Shown: positions 60,283 to 64,000 of the stretch, piece by piece | Numbering within the stretch: the first letter of the stretch is position 1 | Layout of the letters: each line of letters opens with the position of its first letter | Program-made: the position numbers and the translations under genes | Origin: an uncultured Collinsella sp. | GTDB lineage: Bacteria; Actinomycetota; Coriobacteriia; Coriobacteriales; Coriobacteriaceae | Length of the DNA: 64,000 nt | Direction of reading: 5' to 3' | NCBI GenBank assembly: GCA_900552685.1 | Contig: USAJ01000002.1 | Coordinates: forward strand, 84,954 to 148,953 | The notes under the pieces: generated by a model | What the model was told of the DNA's origin: nothing | What the model saw: only the letters and a program-made list of their open reading frames with translations | Databases searched by the model: none

Positions 60283-60326
60283 AAGAGGGACTAAACGACA
60301 CTTGGTCGTCCAGCCCCTCCCCTCTT
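60283..60326 (-). terminator. Terminator of ackA copy 2
   Basis: Minus strand: GAGGGGCTGGACGAC, loop CAAGT, GTCGTTTAGTCCCTC (with internal mismatches), then TTTTG. Confidence 0.7.
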
Positions 60327-60330
60327 GCAA

Positions 60331-61509
60331 TTACTTGCCGTTGACGATGCGCTCGACGTCAGAAGCGATCATGAACTCCTCGTCCGTGGGGATGACGAAG
60401 ATCTTGACCTTGGAATCCTTGGCAGACAGGCACCAAGCGCCGTCGCCACGCAGGGCGTTACGGGCATGGTCCATCTTGACGCCCATAAAGGCCAGACGGT
60501 CGGCAACGCCGGCGCGAACGGCCGGAGCGTGCTCACCGATGCCGGCGGTGAAGACCAGCGTGTCCATGCCGCACATGGAAGTGGCCATCTCGGCAGCCTT
60601 GGCGGCAATCTTGTAGACGAACATGTCGAAGGCGAGCTGAGCCTCGGGGTCGCCAGCGGCGGCAAGCTCCTCGACGTTGCGGCAGTCGTTGGTCTTGCCA
60701 CCGGTCACAGCCAAAAGGCCGGACTTCTTGTTCATCATCTCGTCGACCTCGTCGAAGGTGTAGCCGCCCTCGCGCTGCAGGTAGCACACGGTAGCCGGGT
60801 CGATGGAGCCGCAGCGGGTGCCCATCATGACGCCGTCGAGCGGGGTGAGGCCCATAGTGGTATCCATGCACTTGCCGTCCTCGATGGCGCACAGGGAGGC
60901 ACCGGAGCCGATGTGGCACACGACAACCTTGCGGGCCTCGCCGTTGGTCATCTCGGCGACCTTCTTGGAGATGTAACGATAGCTGGTGCCGTGGGCGCCG
61001 TACTTACGGATGTGCAGCTTGTCGCAAACATCCTTGGGAAGGGCGTAGGTCTTGGCGACCTCGGGCATGTTGAAGTGGAAAGCGGTGTCATAGACCGTGA
61101 CGTTGGGCAGGTCGGGATACTGCTCCAGGCAGAACTCGATAACGTTGGCCTCGGGGTTGTTGTGCAGCGGTGCCAGCGGGGCGACCTCGCGGATCTTGGC
61201 GAGAACGTCCTCGTCGACGAGGGAGGAATCGCCAAAGTACCAGCCGCCCTGAACGATACGGTGACCGATGCCCTCGATCTTGACGCCGTTGGCCTCGAGG
61301 TCCTTCAGGACGACCTCGATGGCGACCTTGTGGTCGGGGAACTCGATGTTCTCGGTCACCTTCTTGGAGCCGTTGGCAGCATGGGTGAAGGTACCGCCGG
61401 TAAAGCAGACGCGCTCGCAGGAGCCCTTTGCGGACACCTTGTGGGATTTGGTATCGATGACCTGATACTTAAGGGTCGAAGATCCTGCGTTGACGACCAG
61501 AACGTTCAT
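60331..61509 (-). CDS. ackA: Acetate kinase, copy 2 (paralogue)
   Basis: Second 392-residue acetate kinase, upstream of copy 1 in the same orientation and clearly diverged from it across the whole length. NAGSSTLKYQVID, YDTAFHFNMPEVAKTYALP, YGAHGTSYRY, GTRCGSIDPATV, FTAGIGEHAPAVR and IPTDEEFMIA hold the catalytic set. CHIGSGASLCAIEDG has Ser where copy 1 has Asn. The GHRIVQGGW variant is the same as in copy 1. A terminator follows, so the two kinases are separately transcribed. It may serve propionyl or butyryl phosphate as well as acetyl phosphate. Confidence 0.93.
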   Translation of the reverse strand: MNVLVVNAGSSTLKYQVIDTKSHKVSAKGSCERVCFTGGTFTHAANGSKKVTENIEFPDHKVAIEVVLKDLEANGVKIEGIGHRIVQGGWYFGDSSLVDEDVLAKIREVAPLAPLHNNPEANVIEFCLEQYPDLPNVTVYDTAFHFNMPEVAKTYALPKDVCDKLHIRKYGAHGTSYRYISKKVAEMTNGEARKVVVCHIGSGASLCAIEDGKCMDTTMGLTPLDGVMMGTRCGSIDPATVCYLQREGGYTFDEVDEMMNKKSGLLAVTGGKTNDCRNVEELAAAGDPEAQLAFDMFVYKIAAKAAEMATSMCGMDTLVFTAGIGEHAPAVRAGVADRLAFMGVKMDHARNALRGDGAWCLSAKDSKVKIFVIPTDEEFMIASDVERIVNGK

Positions 61510-61562
61510 GTGTCTCCCTACTAACAGGCGGTGTGGCGCCGCCAGGTTACATACGCTTCAAT

Positions 61563-61596
61563 AATAAACCCAAACGCCCTCGCGCTCGGGTTTATT
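61563..61596 (-). terminator. Hairpin between the MFS gene and ackA copy 2
   Basis: Arms AATAAACCC and GGGTTTATT with a 16-base loop; on the minus strand ATTGAAG follows. Likely MFS gene terminator. Confidence 0.65.
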
Positions 61597-61629
61597 GCGT
61601 TGATATATAAGTTATCGGTGCCCAAATAC

Positions 61630-62790
61630 TCACGGCCTTTGACTTGTAAGACGAAATAGCGCGGGGATATACACCAAAGAAGATATCCCGAGCGCTACAA
61701 GCAATATGACTCGAATACCCGCGATGCTGCTCAACACAGCATTGAACAGATAGAAAAGGATGGCACCCACCGCCACCATCTGGCTTTGGACCGAAATCAG
61801 TGAACAGCGCATCGAAGAATCGACAGCATTTTGAAAAATTGAGTATTTAATTGGAGCAAATAACGAGTAAGCAACCGTCTGCAGTACATAGAACACGGGC
61901 AGCAAATAGACCGGAGTAAAGGGAATCAAAAACAGAGCAGTCAGGAAAAGGCGCACGATGCCGCAAATACGCGCAAAACGGCCCTTGTCGACATGAGCAA
62001 TCACACTCGGCACAATAAGCCCCATGGAAGCCGAGGCAAGGAGCTGGACCGCAATGGTCACACCCGAAGCGACGGCATTCATTCCGCGACCCGCAAGCAG
62101 CAGTGAGAAAAAGTCTTCCAGGGCGACAAAAGCAAATGCCTGAGAGCAGTCCATGATGAACGCTGAACGAAGAATGCCGTTACGCGCAATAGCGGCACCG
62201 ATCATCTTCGGGCTAATTCCACGCTTAGGTGTCGCTGCAGTGTCCCCTCTTCGCATCTCAGGAATGCAGACAACGACAACCAACGTCAACACCATTGCGA
62301 TGATATCTGCCAAAAGACCAATGAGATACGCGCCAGCGGACGAAATGAAACCGCCCACACAAGCGGAGAGGGCATAAGAGGCATAGAAAACAAATCGCTC
62401 AACGACATTAAGCCTTACGAGCTGGTCCAGAGAGACGCTGTCAATGTAAATCGCTTCCATGGACCCGCTCATACATGCAGCGGCAAAACCTTTGAGAGCA
62501 AACGCGCCGATTAAAAGCAGAGGAGAACGGACGAGAAGCAGGGCGGCGTAGTATCCAAGCATCCCCACGACGCCAACGAGACCACTTGTCTTTCGTCCAA
62601 ACCTATCGGCAATATAGCCAGTGGGAACTTCAAGGATGAACTTGCTCACTTGATATGCAATCATCATGCTAGAAATCGCCACCATCGAGAATCCGACGAA
62701 TTCAAGGTAAACCGTCAGAAAATACAAAATGGTGCTGAAGTTCGACAGAAAAACAAACGTCATATAAAGCAAAACCGTACGGTTTTTCAT
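61630..62790 (-). CDS. Major facilitator superfamily transporter
   Basis: A 386-residue membrane protein with about twelve spans. The MFS loop between spans 2 and 3 is GYIADRFGRKTSGLVG, a classic motif A. The first span follows MKNRTVLLYMTFVFLSNFST. GGAGGGCGGAGC precedes the ATG at 62790; an in-frame ATG at 62814 is less likely. Codon use is less GC-biased than in the neighbours. The substrate cannot be told. A broken LysR-type regulator lies upstream on the same strand and may once have controlled it. Confidence 0.85.
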   Translation of the reverse strand: MKNRTVLLYMTFVFLSNFSTILYFLTVYLEFVGFSMVAISSMMIAYQVSKFILEVPTGYIADRFGRKTSGLVGVVGMLGYYAALLLVRSPLLLIGAFALKGFAAACMSGSMEAIYIDSVSLDQLVRLNVVERFVFYASYALSACVGGFISSAGAYLIGLLADIIAMVLTLVVVVCIPEMRRGDTAATPKRGISPKMIGAAIARNGILRSAFIMDCSQAFAFVALEDFFSLLLAGRGMNAVASGVTIAVQLLASASMGLIVPSVIAHVDKGRFARICGIVRLFLTALFLIPFTPVYLLPVFYVLQTVAYSLFAPIKYSIFQNAVDSSMRCSLISVQSQMVAVGAILFYLFNAVLSSIAGIRVILLVALGISSLVYIPALFRLTSQRP

Positions 62791-62909
62791 GCTCCGCCCT
62801 CCAAGAGTCAACAATCTAAATCGGAATCTTGGAAAAGCATGAGGGCAAAGCCGTCAGTCATGTGTTACAAGGCGTCAACATTCACTTGACGACACGAGGC
62901 CAAATGGCC

Positions 62910-63497
62910 TCACGAAGCAAGATGACGCAATAGGTGAAGAAATACCGTCTGGTGTCGATCGGTCCAGGCATTTTGTCGATAGCAAAAGTAGATGGGCAAG
63001 GCTACGTCATGCGAACCTTCAATAGAGTACTCGCTCACTTCCGACCCATCTGATGCGAGAGAAGAGCCAGAAAACCCAATATCAATCCCCCGGCTTGAAG
63101 AAACTCAGCCTGCGCTCTGTTTCCGTATTCGACGTCGCGGAAGCGGAAATTAACCAGCTGGGCTTCGGGGCATTGATTGATCGCATTGAGACAGGGCGAC
63201 AAATTAATGGGAACAGCTAACCTGCCGCCCAGTAACTCACGAACGGTCATAGCACCCACAGATTGATGACCCGCTGGGCACGAAAGAACCTTGAGCTCCT
63301 TTTCACCCAAGTATTTCGAAGAAAGGACACTGTCCCTTGGTTCCTCAAATGAGATGGCCGCATCCGAAATGCCAAGCACAAGTGATTCAAAGCATGTAGC
63401 CGTTGGCTGATGCCACACATCAAGGTGAATCTGAGGGTGCGAGCTTTCAAACGAATCATACCAGTTTTCGGCAAAAAGGCGCCCCCGCCCATGAAGG
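62910..63497 (-). pseudogene. LysR-type regulator remnant with a frameshift and IS interruption
   Basis: The substrate-binding half of a LysR-type protein. The upstream part (LFAENWYDSFESSHPQIHL, LVLGISDAAISFEEP, RAQAEFLQAGGLILGF) runs from the insertion-sequence edge to a T run (minus strand, complement of 63071-63074). There one base appears lost and the frame runs into a stop at 63035. The other frame resumes at once with SSLASDGSEVSEYSIEG and PIYFCYRQNAWTDRHQTVFL and ends at a natural stop (62912-62910). The DNA-binding part, if kept, lies beyond the insertion sequence, outside the window. Confidence 0.8.
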
Positions 63498-63503
63498 TGA
63501 ACT

Positions 63504-63542
63504 GCCTCCCATTTCTTGGACACGAGAAATGGGAGGCTTTTT
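63504..63542 (+). terminator. Hairpin at the IS left end that overlaps the orfA ribosome site
   Basis: Perfect 13-bp arms GCCTCCCATTTCT (63504-63516) and AGAAATGGGAGGC (63525-63537), then five Ts up to the orfA ATG. The right arm contains the Shine-Dalgarno GGGAGG, so transcripts entering from outside would fold and hide it. Confidence 0.75.
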
Positions 63543-64000
63543 ATGCGTGTCGACTTGAGGGTGAAGCACGACATCGAGGCCAGGAAGGCGGCGATCGGGC
63601 TCTTCGAGCGAGGCCACGGCTACAAGTCTGCGGCGAAGGCGCTGTCGGTCCCGCGCGGAACCGTGAGACAATGGCTCTGCGTATACCGGTCGTTCGGAAG
63701 CGAGGTGCTGCTATCCATGGACGGCAAGCAGGCCAGGTACACATACGAGCAGAAGGTCGCCGCAGCCTCCGCCGTGGTCGATGGCGGCATGACGAAGGCC
63801 GAGGCGATGGCGGCGTTCGGCATAATGTCGATGTCGCCGCTCAAGAGATGGTGCGCGCTCTACCGCCGGGGCGGCGCGGAGGCCCTGCGCCCGAGGCCCA
63901 AGGGCCGGCCGAGCGGTTCCAAGGCGAGGCCGCGGACCCGCGAGGAGGAGCTCGAGGAGCGCTGCCGAAGGCTCGAGACCGAGGTGGCCTACCTAAAAAA
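63543..64000 (+). CDS. IS3-family transposase OrfA, 3' end outside window
   Basis: First transposase frame of an IS150-type element; 152 codons are visible. It contains two helix-turn-helix units, KSAAKALSVPRGTVRQWL near residue 30 and TKAEAMAAFGIMSMSPLKRW near residue 90, then a basic linker (RPRPKGRPSGSKARPR) and a leucine-zipper-like RTREEELEERCRRLETEVAYL. The window ends in CTAAAAAA, which fits the A-rich slippery site where IS3-family elements shift -1 into orfB. The ATG at 63543 is 6 bases after GGGAGG. Confidence 0.88.
   Translation, partial: MRVDLRVKHDIEARKAAIGLFERGHGYKSAAKALSVPRGTVRQWLCVYRSFGSEVLLSMDGKQARYTYEQKVAAASAVVDGGMTKAEAMAAFGIMSMSPLKRWCALYRRGGAEALRPRPKGRPSGSKARPRTREEELEERCRRLETEVAYLK

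Larger units (their letters stand above)
63498..64000 (+). mobile_element. IS3-family (IS150-like) insertion sequence, left end, cut by window edge
   Basis: The left terminal repeat starts TGAACTGCCTCCCATTTCTT at 63498, very like the IS150 end as I remember it (TGTACTGCACCCATTTTGTT). A transposase orfA follows within 45 bases. The element interrupts the LysR remnant. Its right end, orfB and target duplication are outside the window. Confidence 0.85.

Overview
The window reads as the chromosome of a high-GC, anaerobic, host-associated actinobacterium. The gene set and order fit the class Coriobacteriia, most likely Collinsella or a close relative. This is inferred from the division cluster without ftsA, the arginine deiminase genes, the DUF1846 protein and the acetate-forming pta/ackA genes; no rRNA or marker search was possible. 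Two partial features sit at the edges: an M18 aminopeptidase on the left and an IS3-family (IS150-like) insertion sequence on the right.

Layout. 1-8.7 kb: the aminopeptidase, yaaA, a membrane protein, a TPP-riboswitch-controlled thiC, thiD, an SGNH hydrolase, a PARG-like macrodomain protein, a Bax-inhibitor-1 membrane protein and a small unknown protein. Three 57-bp palindromic repeats lie between thiD and the hydrolase. 9-11.5 kb: a Pit phosphate transporter with its DUF47 partner, a large hairpin, and a nitroreductase. 11.7-35.4 kb, all on the minus strand: the mra/dcw division and wall cluster, mraZ-rsmH-ftsL-ftsI-murF-mraY-murD-ftsW-murG-murC-murB-ftsQ-ftsZ-pgeF. It is followed by pstSCAB-phoU and then by yggS-sepF-yggT-divIVA, so a complete phosphate-uptake operon sits inside the usual ftsZ-pgeF-yggS-sepF-yggT-divIVA string. 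35.8-40.6 kb: xerD, pyrG, a winged-helix regulator and a DUF1846 protein. 41-48.2 kb: an arginine deiminase locus (arcA, ornithine carbamoyltransferase, a YfcC/ArcD-like carrier), an aminotransferase, and a second arcA copy identical in DNA to the first over 1267 bp. 48.7-55 kb: polyphosphate kinase with an unusual C-terminal tail, an rRNA uracil methyltransferase, a DJ-1-like protein, maf and a P1-family peptidase. 55-61.5 kb: two nested hairpin elements, a glycosyltransferase with UDP-galactopyranose mutase, pta, and two diverged tandem acetate kinases. 61.6-64 kb: an MFS transporter and a LysR-type pseudogene broken by both a frameshift and the insertion sequence.

How it fits together. The arginine deiminase route and pta/ackA are substrate-level energy pathways of a fermenter. 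Phosphate handling is heavily represented (pit, pst-phoU, ppk), and a Pho-box-like repeat lies upstream of pgeF-pst. MraZ boxes overlap a good promoter in front of mraZ. The most unusual material is in the intergenic DNA: long hairpins with perfect arms of unrelated sequence, the 57-bp repeats, a 21-bp-spaced CCGTTC direct repeat before both arcA copies, and a yggT frame that lacks any standard start codon. No tRNA, rRNA or CRISPR array was seen.
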